Below, piece by piece: positions 1-14,268 of a DNA stretch of 64,000 nucleotides (within the stretch, counting starts at the first letter, position 1; every line of letters begins with the position of its first letter). The stretch spans positions 214,833-278,832 of the forward strand of contig NZ_CAJATU010000072.1 of assembly GCF_903944925.1 (NCBI RefSeq), in the 5' to 3' direction. The notes under the pieces were generated by a model, which saw only the letters and a program-made list of their open reading frames with translations, was not told the DNA's origin and made no database searches. This stretch comes from an uncultured Rhodopila sp. (GTDB lineage Bacteria > Pseudomonadota > Alphaproteobacteria > Acetobacterales > Acetobacteraceae). Position numbers and translations under genes: made by a program.

Positions 1-624
1 GTGGCGGAACTCATCGTTGCACCACTCCTTGAACCATTTGAAGATCGGGTGGAACCGCAGTTCCGGGTGCCGTTCCAACTGGCGGAAGATGCTGATGTAG
101 CGGGCGTAGCCGATCTTCTCCGACAGGTAGACGGCGTAGAAGATGAATTTCGGCTGGAAGTAGGTGTACTTCTTCACCTTGGTGAGGAAGCTGAGGTCAA
201 CGCCGACGCCGAAATCCTTCAGCGTGTCGTTGATGAACCCGGCATGGCGGGATTCATCGCGCGCCATGAAGGCGAACCAGGCCTGGATGTCGGGGTTGGT
301 GACGCGCTTCTTGATCTCCGAATACAGCACGCAGCCGGAGAATTCCGACGTGACGGAGCTCACCAGGAAATGGATGAACTCCTCCCGCAGATCCTCCGGC
401 ATGGTGGACAGGTCCATGTCGAAGTCGGCGTTGCGGGTGAAATGGTGCTTGTTGGTGTCGCGGGCGAATTCGGCCATCAGGCCGTCCCACTCGGCGCGGA
501 CTGAGTCCACGTTCAGCCGGTCCATGGCGGCGAAATCGGTGGTGTAAAATCTCGGGCTCAGCACGGTCTCGTGCAGAGCCATCCTGGTCGTTTCGCTGAC
601 TTGTTTTTCTATTGTGGCGCTCAT
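1..624 (-). CDS. acsF: AcsF, oxygen-dependent Mg-protoporphyrin IX monomethyl ester cyclase (partial)
   Basis: Only the N-terminal 208 residues are present; the gene runs off the left edge. AcsF is the di-iron enzyme that forms the isocyclic E ring of bacteriochlorophyll using O2. I see the usual N-terminal segment, a ferritin-like helix with TSEFSG (about residue 92) and the di-iron motif DESRH (residues 123-127). The second motif, NDEFRH, sits at residues 203-208, exactly at the edge. The family is about 350 residues, so roughly 40% is missing. The ATG at 622-624 overlaps the stop of the upstream small gene as ATGA, so it is the last visible gene of the bchF-puh-acsF superoperon. Its presence implies pigment synthesis under oxygen; whether an anaerobic BchE also exists cannot be seen here. 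Confidence 0.93.
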   Translation of the reverse strand, partial: MSATIEKQVSETTRMALHETVLSPRFYTTDFAAMDRLNVDSVRAEWDGLMAEFARDTNKHHFTRNADFDMDLSTMPEDLREEFIHFLVSSVTSEFSGCVLYSEIKKRVTNPDIQAWFAFMARDESRHAGFINDTLKDFGVGVDLSFLTKVKKYTYFQPKFIFYAVYLSEKIGYARYISIFRQLERHPELRFHPIFKWFKEWCNDEFRH

Positions 625-899
625 AACGATTCCTTCGGCTCAAACCCGACATCATAAAGTTGAAACAGGGACATCAGCCCGACAGCGTGGGCCCAAACCC
701 GGCCAAACACGGTGGCCCGGATCACGGTGGCGGACCCCCTGACCGTAATGCGGTCGCCAAACTTGATATTGGACGGGGCGCCATGCACCAGCACACGGTC
801 GCCGGGGCCGATATCGACCCCCTCGGGCGTCGTGTGGGCGTACAGATATTCCGGCGTCTGCTCGATCTCGATCGTGCAGGGAACTTCGATGCGCCTCAT
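621..899 (-). CDS. Small conserved protein between puhC and acsF
   Basis: This is a 92-residue protein of unknown function, rich in predicted beta strands (repeated V/I alternation, GDRV and GDRI turns). It has no signal peptide or convincing membrane helix. Its start overlaps the puhC stop (ATGA) and its stop overlaps the acsF start (ATGA), so it is translationally coupled on both sides and very probably real. From memory, a small ORF of about 90-105 codons occurs here in other alphaproteobacterial photosynthesis clusters. The position suggests a role in reaction-centre assembly or in the cyclase step; that is inference from context only. The compact beta pattern with paired GDR turns would suit an OB-like or SH3-like barrel. 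Confidence 0.8.
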   Translation of the reverse strand: MRRIEVPCTIEIEQTPEYLYAHTTPEGVDIGPGDRVLVHGAPSNIKFGDRITVRGSATVIRATVFGRVWAHAVGLMSLFQLYDVGFEPKESL

Positions 900-1357
900 G
901 ACCCGGCCTTTGCTGTCACCAGCTTCAGGAAGGCGCCTTCATTGGTGGCGCCGAACGCCTCCAGGTCGAGGATGCGGTGCGTCACCAGATCCTCCAGGGT
1001 CAGCCGGCTGTCCGCCCACTCCGTCAGCCGGAACGGGACGCTGAGATCCGCGTTCTGGCGCACCCGCTGCTGCGCGAGGCCGCGCATCGTGCCGCGCAGG
1101 AAGCCATTGGTCTCAGGCGGGACGATCGCGATGGGCGTTGCAGGGTCCTTGGCATCGAACACCGCGATGGCGCCATTCGGCCGGTCCTGGAACAGCAGGT
1201 CGCGGGACACCACCGGAGCCGCGGTGATCGTGGTCTGGGTCGATCCCGTCATGCGGCCGACACCGGCGGCGACGATCGACAGGGCGACAACGCACCCGAT
1301 GGCGATCAGCGCGGGCCGCGGAACGTCTTCCCGGTGGTGGTCATGACTCAGGCTCAT
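896..1357 (-). CDS. puhC: PuhC, photosynthetic complex assembly protein
   Basis: A 153-residue membrane-anchored protein with one N-terminal transmembrane helix (about residues 14-32) followed by a periplasmic domain. PuhC supports assembly or organisation of the reaction centre-LH1 complex in purple bacteria. I chose the ATG at 1355-1357 because GGAGG lies just upstream and the length matches PuhC of other phototrophs; the frame stays open much further upstream but only as a shadow of puhB. The domain starts with a RDLLFQDR-like segment and contains GFLRGTMRGLARxR-type residues typical of the family. It lies 16 bases after puhB and overlaps the next small gene by four bases. Confidence 0.9.
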   Translation of the reverse strand: MSLSHDHHREDVPRPALIAIGCVVALSIVAAGVGRMTGSTQTTITAAPVVSRDLLFQDRPNGAIAVFDAKDPATPIAIVPPETNGFLRGTMRGLAQQRVRQNADLSVPFRLTEWADSRLTLEDLVTHRILDLEAFGATNEGAFLKLVTAKAGS

Positions 1358-1373
1358 GGTGTCCTCCGTTTGC

Positions 1374-2033
1374 TTATGCGGCAGCGTGTGCCCGGGCATC
1401 GCGGCCCGCGGCTTCATTACCGGACAATTCAACCGGTGTCGCCGGCTGTGAGGCGGAAGCGGCCAGAGCGCGGCCGAGAATTTGCGAAACGGCGGCCGCG
1501 TCGGGGATCGAGCGGAAGGAAGGCTGGGCCTTCGTGAACTTCCACGGACGCGCGTGCGGCCAGATGATGACGTAGCCGATGGCCTGCGAGGGCACCATGG
1601 TGATGGCGACATCCCCGGTGCCGTTCGGCCAGACTTTGACGCCGGCCGACTCAATCATCGGGTAGGCGACCTGGATCGTCATCGGCAAGGCAATTCCGAA
1701 GCGGATGACCACGCGGCGCGTGGTGATGGTGTAGATCGTCGTCCGCGCGACGAGATAGGCGAACAGGGTCAGCAGCGCGATCGCCACGACACCCAGCGCG
1801 GCCACCTTCAGGGAGGACAGCGCGATCGCCACCGGAGGCGTAGCGGCGGAAATTCCGCCGCTGACGCCCCAGATGATGAGTAGCAGGAAGTAGACTGACA
1901 GAAGTCTGGTCCGCATCGCCCGGCGCGCCAGCGTCCTCCAGTCCGGAGCTCCCTGCCAGAGAATAGTCTCTCCGGCAGGCAGCGGCGCGGGCAGGCCGGG
2001 AACCGGCTCGTGGTCGTGCTGGACCATGTTCAT
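1374..2033 (-). CDS. puhB: PuhB, reaction centre assembly protein (bPH domain)
   Basis: A 219-residue membrane protein that assists reaction-centre assembly. The N-terminal motif HDHEPVPGLPAPLPAGE and WQGAPDW are characteristic of PuhB. Two or three hydrophobic helices follow (about residues 45-62 and 72-98), then a bacterial PH-like domain starting around YTITTRRVVIRFG (residues 101-113). The ATG at 2031-2033 overlaps the puhA stop by four bases; a second Met two codons downstream is an alternative start. The Ala-rich C-terminal tail of about 25 residues is probably disordered. It is part of the lhaA-puhABC section of the superoperon. Confidence 0.92.
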   Translation of the reverse strand: MNMVQHDHEPVPGLPAPLPAGETILWQGAPDWRTLARRAMRTRLLSVYFLLLIIWGVSGGISAATPPVAIALSSLKVAALGVVAIALLTLFAYLVARTTIYTITTRRVVIRFGIALPMTIQVAYPMIESAGVKVWPNGTGDVAITMVPSQAIGYVIIWPHARPWKFTKAQPSFRSIPDAAAVSQILGRALAASASQPATPVELSGNEAAGRDARAHAAA

Positions 2034-2797
2034 ATCAGGGATTCCCTCCGGCTCGGCGTGGCGAACAACTGGCCGCTGGCGAAGTAGGCCTGGGTCTGGT
2101 CTTCCTCGCGCCAGGTGATCTGGTCGGGGCTGGCGATCGTCGGGGCTTCGCCGATCTGCTTGCCGGTGACGGAGGCGAGCAGAACCTGATTGGCCGACTC
2201 GTTAACCCGCACCAGCGCCACCGGCACGAACACGGACTTGCCGCCCGGGACCGTCACTTCGTAGTAGCGGATCACGGACTCTTCGCGATCGACCCAGACG
2301 TCCTTGACGCTGCCGCCGGCGATGCCGTCGCAGCCGAGGACTTCGAACCCGATCGGGTTCGGGCTGTACTCATCGAAGCTGTGATCGGTTGCGACGCGCA
2401 TCGGGGCCAGGCGGGTCTCGTCGTTGTGCCAGGTCAGTTCCGGCTTGTCGGCGCGCAACGCGTAGCCGGCTGGTCCGGATGCGGACAGCAGGGGGTTGCC
2501 GACAGGGTCGGACGGTGCGCCGGTCAGGAAGCCCGGAGCGGTCGCCTTGTAGTCCACTTCCGGACGGCCCTCGCGCGGAGCCTGCACGGAAGTGCCGTCG
2601 CGCAGCAGGAAGGTCTTCGGCGCCGGCAGCGGCGGGAAGCCTATCGCCGTACCATCGGCGTCTCCCGTGATCATCGGATAGCCTTCGCGCTTGTCTTCCT
2701 TGCGCAGGTAGTAGATCAGGCCAAAAAAGAAGATCCAGAACGCGTACAACGTCACCTGTGCGGCGTCGAAGTACTGAGTGATTGCACCGGTTCCCAT
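2030..2797 (-). CDS. puhA: PuhA, photosynthetic reaction centre H subunit
   Basis: A 255-residue H subunit of the type II reaction centre. One transmembrane helix lies near the N-terminus (about residues 13-30, ending in YYLRKEDKREGYP, the classic H-subunit cytoplasmic junction). A PRC-barrel cytoplasmic domain follows, with GGSVKDVWVDREE and YYEV motifs. PuhA caps the L/M subunits and controls electron and proton transfer between QA and QB. The start has a good GAGGTGA ribosome site. It follows lhaA by four bases and its stop overlaps puhB. The L and M genes (puf) are not in this window. Confidence 0.97.
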   Translation of the reverse strand: MGTGAITQYFDAAQVTLYAFWIFFFGLIYYLRKEDKREGYPMITGDADGTAIGFPPLPAPKTFLLRDGTSVQAPREGRPEVDYKATAPGFLTGAPSDPVGNPLLSASGPAGYALRADKPELTWHNDETRLAPMRVATDHSFDEYSPNPIGFEVLGCDGIAGGSVKDVWVDREESVIRYYEVTVPGGKSVFVPVALVRVNESANQVLLASVTGKQIGEAPTIASPDQITWREEDQTQAYFASGQLFATPSRRESLI

Positions 2798-2801
2798 AAC
2801 A

Positions 2802-4259
2802 TCACCTCGGTAGGCTGAGTGGGTGTGAAGCGATCTCGCCGAAACGGAAGTCCGGCGAGCATTGTGTGCGCCCTTCGACGCTTGGCCGCCTTACGAGCGG
2901 TCCAATGGCGATCAGCGTCGCGAACAGCAACGCGATCTCTATGTGGTAGACAAAGGAGTAGCCGATCTGCTGGCTCTCCAGGCCCTCGCCGAGCATGCCG
3001 TTCAAGGCGAGGTAGGATACGGCATCGCGGATCAGGCCGCCGGCGGCGACGGCGGAGCCGGCTGCGGAGGCTTGCACCGCGCCCCAGACCCCCAGAGCCA
3101 GGCCAATCTGGCCGGGACGGGCGGTGCCCATGGCGGCGGTCAGCGTGCAATGGCCGAACAGGCCGGCGCCGAAGCCGATCAGCACGGTGCCGAGGGCAAA
3201 AACCTGGATCGACTGCAGCGGAGCGGCAAAGATCACTGACGGAAAGGCGACCAGGCCGACGATCGCGCCGAGCGCCGCCAGCCGATAGGGATCGGAGCCG
3301 CGGCCCAGCCAGCGCGCGGCCAGACCAAAGCCCGACAGGCCGCCGGCGGCGAGCAGGGCGCTCAGCAGCGTGGTGGTGCCGACCGGCAGGTGCAGGATCT
3401 GGCCGCCGTACGGCTCCAGCAGGATGTCCTGCATGCTGAACGCGACCGTTCCCATGCCGAGGGCAACGAGGCGGCGCTTGGCGTTCGGCGCTTCCTTGAA
3501 GGTTTCCCAGGCCTGCCGGAACGTCGGATGCACGCGGTCGCGGGCGGTCAGCGCCGGATTGCGCGGCTCCTGCTTCCACAGCGCGACGGTGTTCAGGACC
3601 ACGGTGGCGATTGCGGTGCCCTGGATAACCTGGATCAGCTTGATCTCGGTGAACTGCGCCAGCAGCGCGCCATAAGTCAGGGCGCCCCCAACCATGCCCA
3701 GCAGCAGCATCATGCAGAGCAGGGCGACCACTTTCGGGTGCGATTCCTGCGGCGCGAGGTCGGTTGCCAAAGCAAGGCCGACGGTCTGGGTGGTGTGCAG
3801 CCCGGCACCGATCATCAGGAACGCCAGTGCGCCGCCGACTTGCCCCCAGATCAGCGGGCCGGTGGTGTCGCCGGACAAGACGATCAGCGCGAAGGGCAGG
3901 ATGGCGAAGCCGCCGAACTGCACCAGCGTCCCCATCCACAGATAGGGCACGCGGCGCCAGCCCAGGACGGACTTGTGCGTGTCGGAGCGGAACCCGATCA
4001 CCGCGCGGAAGGGTGCGGCGACCAGGGGCAGGGATATCATCACCGCGACCAGCCAGGCGGGCACGCCCAGCTCGACGATCATGACCCGGTTCAATGTGCC
4101 GATGAGCAACACGACCGCGAGGCCGACCGACACCTGGAACAGCGACAGGCGGAACAGCCGCCCGAGCGGCAGTTCCGCAGTTGCTGCGTCGGCAAACGGT
4201 AAGAACCGCGTGCCGACGCGCGTCCAGTTCCGTGAGAGCTTTGCCCCGATACTGCTCAC
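2802..4259 (-). CDS. lhaA: LhaA, PucC-family light-harvesting complex assembly protein
   Basis: A 485-residue polytopic membrane protein of the PucC/LhaA (BCD) branch of the major facilitator superfamily, with about 12 hydrophobic segments. It helps deliver bacteriochlorophyll or assemble LH1. Family features include PLGRLFRLSLFQVSVG near the N-terminus, FRAVIGFRSD and a GWRRVPY loop after helix 2-3. The start is the GTG at 4257-4259, because it overlaps the bchM stop (GTGA) and is preceded by GGAGG; a longer open frame upstream only shadows bchM. It ends four bases before puhA. Confidence 0.94.
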   Translation of the reverse strand: MSSIGAKLSRNWTRVGTRFLPFADAATAELPLGRLFRLSLFQVSVGLAVVLLIGTLNRVMIVELGVPAWLVAVMISLPLVAAPFRAVIGFRSDTHKSVLGWRRVPYLWMGTLVQFGGFAILPFALIVLSGDTTGPLIWGQVGGALAFLMIGAGLHTTQTVGLALATDLAPQESHPKVVALLCMMLLLGMVGGALTYGALLAQFTEIKLIQVIQGTAIATVVLNTVALWKQEPRNPALTARDRVHPTFRQAWETFKEAPNAKRRLVALGMGTVAFSMQDILLEPYGGQILHLPVGTTTLLSALLAAGGLSGFGLAARWLGRGSDPYRLAALGAIVGLVAFPSVIFAAPLQSIQVFALGTVLIGFGAGLFGHCTLTAAMGTARPGQIGLALGVWGAVQASAAGSAVAAGGLIRDAVSYLALNGMLGEGLESQQIGYSFVYHIEIALLFATLIAIGPLVRRPSVEGRTQCSPDFRFGEIASHPLSLPR

Positions 4260-5037
4260 GGACGGACAACCTCCAGCGCCTGGGAGATATAGAAGCCGCG
4301 GTTGACGCGATGGGTGCGCGCGGTGTGCCAACCGTCCAGCCCCTTGTTCACGCGGCGGGCGATCTTCCTCTGGCCGACGGGTTCGATCGCCGGCGACTTG
4401 TCGCCGCGCGGGAACAGGCGGCCGGCGGTCCACATCAGCGTGAGCAGCACCGTGCGCGGGGCGAAGGTGAAGACGATTGATCCGTCGGTGCGCGCGGCGA
4501 GACCGGCGAGCACCCGCACGGCGTCCGGCGCGCGGTAATGGATCAGCGAGTCCATCGCCACGACATGGTCGAAGCGGCCAAGCGCCGGGTCGAGCAGGTC
4601 GCCGACATGGAACTCGATGCTGCCCGCGCCGAGGTCATCAGGCATGCTCTCGCGGGCATGCTGGACCAGGGTAGGGGAGAGGTCGATGGCGATGACATGC
4701 GCGCCGCGGCGGGCGGCTTCGAGCGAGAACGTCCCGGTGCCGCAGCCGGCATCGAGCACGCGCTTGCCGCGCAGGTCGTCCGGCAGCCAGCTCAGCATGG
4801 TGTTGCGCATTTCGTCGCGGCCGGCGCGCACGGTGGCGCGGATGCGATTGACCGGCGCGTCGGAGGTCAGGCGCTTCCAGGCATCGGCCGCGGTGCGGTC
4901 GAAATACTGGAGCATTTCGCCGCGGCGACGATGATAGGTTTCGCTGGGGGTGTGCTCAGCGGGCGGAGCGCCACCGTCCACGCCTTGCGGCGCGGACTCA
5001 GGCACGGGCGTCACCGGGGATGAAAGAGCCACCGACA

Positions 5038-5038
<1 letters not shown>
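4256..5038 (-). CDS. bchM: BchM, Mg-protoporphyrin IX O-methyltransferase
   Basis: A 260-residue SAM-dependent methyltransferase that esterifies the C13 propionate of Mg-protoporphyrin IX. The SAM-binding motif VLDAGCGTGTFS is at about residues 93-104. The family motif MLQYFDRTAADAW lies upstream of it, and the C-terminal NRGFYISQALE is characteristic of BchM. The ATG at 5036-5038 overlaps the bchL stop by one base (TGATG); an in-frame TTG one codon earlier would give a four-base overlap. It sits between bchL and lhaA in the superoperon, acting just before the AcsF cyclase step encoded at the operon end. Confidence 0.96.
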
Positions 5039-9495
<4,457 letters not shown>

Positions 9496-9521
<26 letters not shown>

Positions 9522-11064
9522 CGTACAAGGTATCCACAGTTATATCGGACAAGCCATGATCCAGGGCGAACCGTTCCGTGTTGCGACGCGCCTTGCCCCT
9601 GACGAAAAATGGGATTTTCTTAAGTTCCTTCTCCGCTGCCTCGTTCCAGACCACCGGCCGTTCAGCGACGAGAATAGCCGCCGCTTCGGGTGCTTCAGCC
9701 GCCGTCGGCGCGGGGGCAGGGGCTGACGGAATCGTCGAGCCGCCCAGATGCGATGCGCCGGCTTCGTCGTGGAACTCCGCGTCGTCGCGGAACATGTGCA
9801 GCAGGTGCTCTTCCAGGCCCATCATCAGCGGATGGACCCAGGTGTCGAAAATCACATTGGCGCCCTCGAACCCCATCTGGGGCGAGTAGCGCGCAGGAAA
9901 ATCCTGCACGTGAACGGGCGCGGAAATCACCGCGCAGGGAATGCCGAGCCGCTTGGCGATATGCCGCTCCATCTGCGTGCCGAGCACCAGCTCCGGCTGC
10001 AGTTCGGTGATCTTCGCCTCGACTTCGAGGTAGTCGTCGGTGATCGTCGCCTCGATGCCGTACAGCGCGGCGGCCTCGCGGATCTCGCGGCCGAATTCGC
10101 GCGAATAGGTGCCGAGGCCGACAACGGTGAAACCCATTTCGTCGCGCGCCAGCCGGGCGGCGGCCACAGCGTGGGTGGCGTCGCCGAAGATGAACACCCG
10201 CTTGGCGGTCAGGTAGGTCGAGTCAACCGACTTCGTGTACCAGGGCAGGCGGGAGTCTTCCGCTTCCAGCACCGCGGTCGCATCGACGCCCGCCAGTTCG
10301 GCAACTTCGCGGATGAAATCGCGCGTCGCGCCAATGCCGATGGGCACGGTCTTGGTCAGCTTCTGGCCGAACGTCCGCAGCAGGTACTGCGCCGCCACCA
10401 TACCGGTTTCCGGATACAGCACGACATTGAAGTCGGCGTCCCCCAGGGTCACCAGATCCGCCGGCGTGGCGCCGAGCGGGGCGGTGACATGCACATCGAC
10501 GCCCAGGCGGTCGAGCAGCCGGGTGATCTCCACCACGTCGTCCCGGTGCCGGAAGCCCAGCGCCGTCGGCCCCAGGATGTTGCAGCTCGGACGCTCACCC
10601 GGCGCCCGTTCCCGCTTCTCCGGCTTCTTCGCGAAAGCCCGGACAAGCTGGTAGAAAGTCTCCGCCGAACCCCAGTTTTCCTTCTTCTGGTAGGCCGGCA
10701 GTTCGACCGCCACCACCGGTATCGGCAGCGCCAGCGCCTTGGCGAGGCCGCCGGGATCGTCCTGGATCAGTTCGGCGGTGCAGGAGGCACCCACCAGCAG
10801 CGCCTGCGGCTTGAACCGCTCATAGGCTTCCTTCGCGGCGTTCTTGAACAGCTCCGCGGTGTCGCTGCCGAGGTCGCGCGCCTGGAACGTGGTGTAGGTC
10901 ACCGGCGGCCGCTTGGCGTTCCGCTCGATCATGGTGAACAGCAAATCGGCGTAGGTGTCGCCCTGCGGGGCGTGCAGCACGTAGTGCAGCCCCTCCATGC
11001 CGGTGGCGACCCGCATCGCACCAACATGAGGCGGGCCTTCGTATGTCCACAACGTGAGCTTCAT
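9496..11064 (-). CDS. bchB: BchB, protochlorophyllide reductase catalytic subunit
   Basis: A 522-residue NifK-like subunit of dark-operative protochlorophyllide reductase. Asp36 (in [10 protein letters not shown]) is the unusual aspartate ligand of the NB cluster that completes the three BchN cysteines. The nitrogenase-like core covers about residues 1-420. An Ala/Pro-rich linker follows (about 430-460), then the C-terminal PCP_red domain with [13 protein letters not shown]. The start is three bases after the bchN stop. The 3' end overlaps bchH by 26 bases. Confidence 0.98.
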
Positions 11065-11067
11065 GCC

Positions 11068-12857
<1,790 letters not shown>

Positions 12858-13224
12858 ACGGGTCTCCCGGCATCCCGAGGCCGCGCCCCAAGGGCAACAG
12901 TCCACGGAGCCAATGAATCGATTTATCTGATCAGGCGTAAACATGGATTGACAGCCATGCGCAAGAGTTGTGGTGTCCGGGTTCGGACGGAACCAGTACG
13001 ACGACCGTCTTGCAAACCGTATGTGTCACTAAAAACCTGCCCGGGGCTTCGTTATTGAGACGTTTCTCGGTTAGACGGTCAGCCATCTCGCCCTCCCCCA
13101 GCGCAATTGCGGCGCGGATCGAAGGCTAGAGCGCATGAGACCAGACTGTCAAGCGGGCTGTACGTAAACCAGACTTGACATATGCGGGCTGCGGCGGTGA
13201 ACTGAATACGAGGGGGACCAGAGT
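12858..13224. promoter_or_regulatory. Divergent control region between bchF and aerR
   Basis: This 367-base gap separates the minus-strand bch-puh superoperon from the plus-strand aerR-ppsR-bchG-bchP set, so promoters for both should be here. I see a perfect 7-base inverted repeat, TGTCAAG (13147-13153) and CTTGACA (13174-13180), 20 bases apart. Each arm contains a TTGACA-like -35 element pointing outward toward its own operon. I searched for the PpsR/CrtJ consensus TGT-N12-ACA and found no exact copy in this gap. No convincing gene lies within it. Confidence 0.6.
13175..13203 (+). promoter_or_regulatory. Candidate sigma-70 promoter for aerR
   Basis: TTGACA at 13175-13180, a 17-base spacer, then TGAACT at 13198-13203. 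The -35 is perfect, the -10 is poor. The start codon at 13225 would leave only a short leader containing GAGGGGG. The -35 element is also one arm of the dyad described for the whole gap, so a regulator binding the dyad would block both directions. Confidence 0.4.
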
Positions 13225-14154
13225 ATGACCGCCTTCATGGAACAGGCTGCCGATGCAGCCGGATGGCCGGGCGATCCGCATTGCGCCGGTGCCCAACACG
13301 AGGCGGTCTACGACCGAAGGATGGAAAAGCCTGTTCCCGCAGACCCTCCCGCACTGGCTTCGGTTCCGCGCCATAAGCGGGCGGCGATGGTGACCCGCCT
13401 GGTGGAGGCGGAGATCCTGCCGCGCCTCGCGGGCACGAAACGCGCGGGCAAGGCGGCCGCCGGAGGCTCCGAGACCGGCTCCAACCTGACAACCGAGGCT
13501 GACACAGCCGAACTGGTCCGGCGGCTGATGAAACAGGATGCCGCCGATAGCATTGCCTTCCTGGAAGTGTTGCAACTGCGCGGCGCATCTCCCGCGTCGC
13601 TCTACCTGGGCATTATCACGGACGCCGCGCGCTGCCTCGGCGCCATGTGGGACGAGGACCGCTGCGACTTCGCCACCGTCACCATCAGCATGGGGCGGCT
13701 GCAGCAAGTGGTCCGCGCGCTGTCCCCGACCTTCCAGACCGCCGCGCTCAGCCGCGCGCACGCCGATTCGATTCTCCTGCTGCCGGCGCCGGGAGAACAA
13801 CATTTTTTTGGTCTGGTCATTCTTTCGGAGTTTTTTCTGCGGGAAGGCTGGCACGTCGTCGGTGGCCCGGCTTCCCGGGGTAATGGCCCGGCCGACACCG
13901 TCCGCACCACCTGGGTGGATGTGGCCGGATTCTCCATCGCCTCGACCGTCCGGATCGAGGCCCTGGCGCAGTGCATTCGCGATGTCCGCAAGGCATCGGT
14001 GAACACGGATATAAAGGTGATGATCGGCGGTCCTCTGCTGCTGACACGGCCGAACCTGGTGATGGAACTCGGCGCCGATGCGTCGGCGTCCGATGCGCCC
14101 GGCGCGGTGCGAGAGGCGCGCGGACTGCTTTCGATGCGGACGGCGGCTGACTGA
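13225..14154 (+). CDS. aerR: AerR/PpaA, cobalamin-binding antirepressor of photosynthesis genes
   Basis: A 309-residue protein with a B12-binding fold, placed directly upstream of ppsR as in other purple bacteria, where it binds cobalamin and counteracts PpsR/CrtJ. The helical region has LGAMWDEDRCDFATVTISMGRL (about 138-158), typical of MerR-family/B12 light sensors. His193 in EQHFFG matches the DxHxxG-type lower axial ligand, with SIASTVR and IGGPLLL as later motifs. The N-terminal ~90 residues are variable. The ATG has GAGGGGG upstream; ATG codons at residues 5 and 33 are alternative starts. Confidence 0.88.
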   Translation: MTAFMEQAADAAGWPGDPHCAGAQHEAVYDRRMEKPVPADPPALASVPRHKRAAMVTRLVEAEILPRLAGTKRAGKAAAGGSETGSNLTTEADTAELVRRLMKQDAADSIAFLEVLQLRGASPASLYLGIITDAARCLGAMWDEDRCDFATVTISMGRLQQVVRALSPTFQTAALSRAHADSILLLPAPGEQHFFGLVILSEFFLREGWHVVGGPASRGNGPADTVRTTWVDVAGFSIASTVRIEALAQCIRDVRKASVNTDIKVMIGGPLLLTRPNLVMELGADASASDAPGAVREARGLLSMRTAAD

Positions 14155-14199
14155 ACGGACAACGGACAGGCGGCGCGGGTCCACACCAGGGGGAGGTAG

Positions 14200-14268
14200 A
14201 TGACTTCGGGTCCCGGACGGGCGCGGAGCGAGGCAGTTGCTCAGATTGAAGGATTCGGCTGCAAGTGA
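14200..14268 (+). CDS. Possible 22-codon leader ORF overlapping the ppsR start
   Basis: In the 110-base gap between aerR and ppsR there is an ATG at 14200 preceded by AGGGGGAGG (14188-14196), the strongest ribosome site in the area. The frame runs 22 codons, ends ...GFGCK and stops with TGA at 14266-14268. That stop overlaps the ppsR GTG start (14265-14267) as GTGA, the same junction type used throughout this cluster. ppsR itself has only a weak, distant GAAGGA. Translation of this short peptide could therefore set ppsR expression. Whether the peptide is made is untested; chance cannot be excluded for so short a frame. Confidence 0.45.
   Translation: MTSGPGRARSEAVAQIEGFGCK

Noticed and set aside
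2752..4269. 505-codon minus-strand frame overlapping lhaA
   Set aside because: Arg/Pro-rich frame of the same strand; lhaA in the other frame has all PucC-family motifs.
12858..13224. Canonical PpsR boxes (TGT-N12-ACA)
   Set aside because: I checked each TGT in the gap; none has ACA at the right distance.
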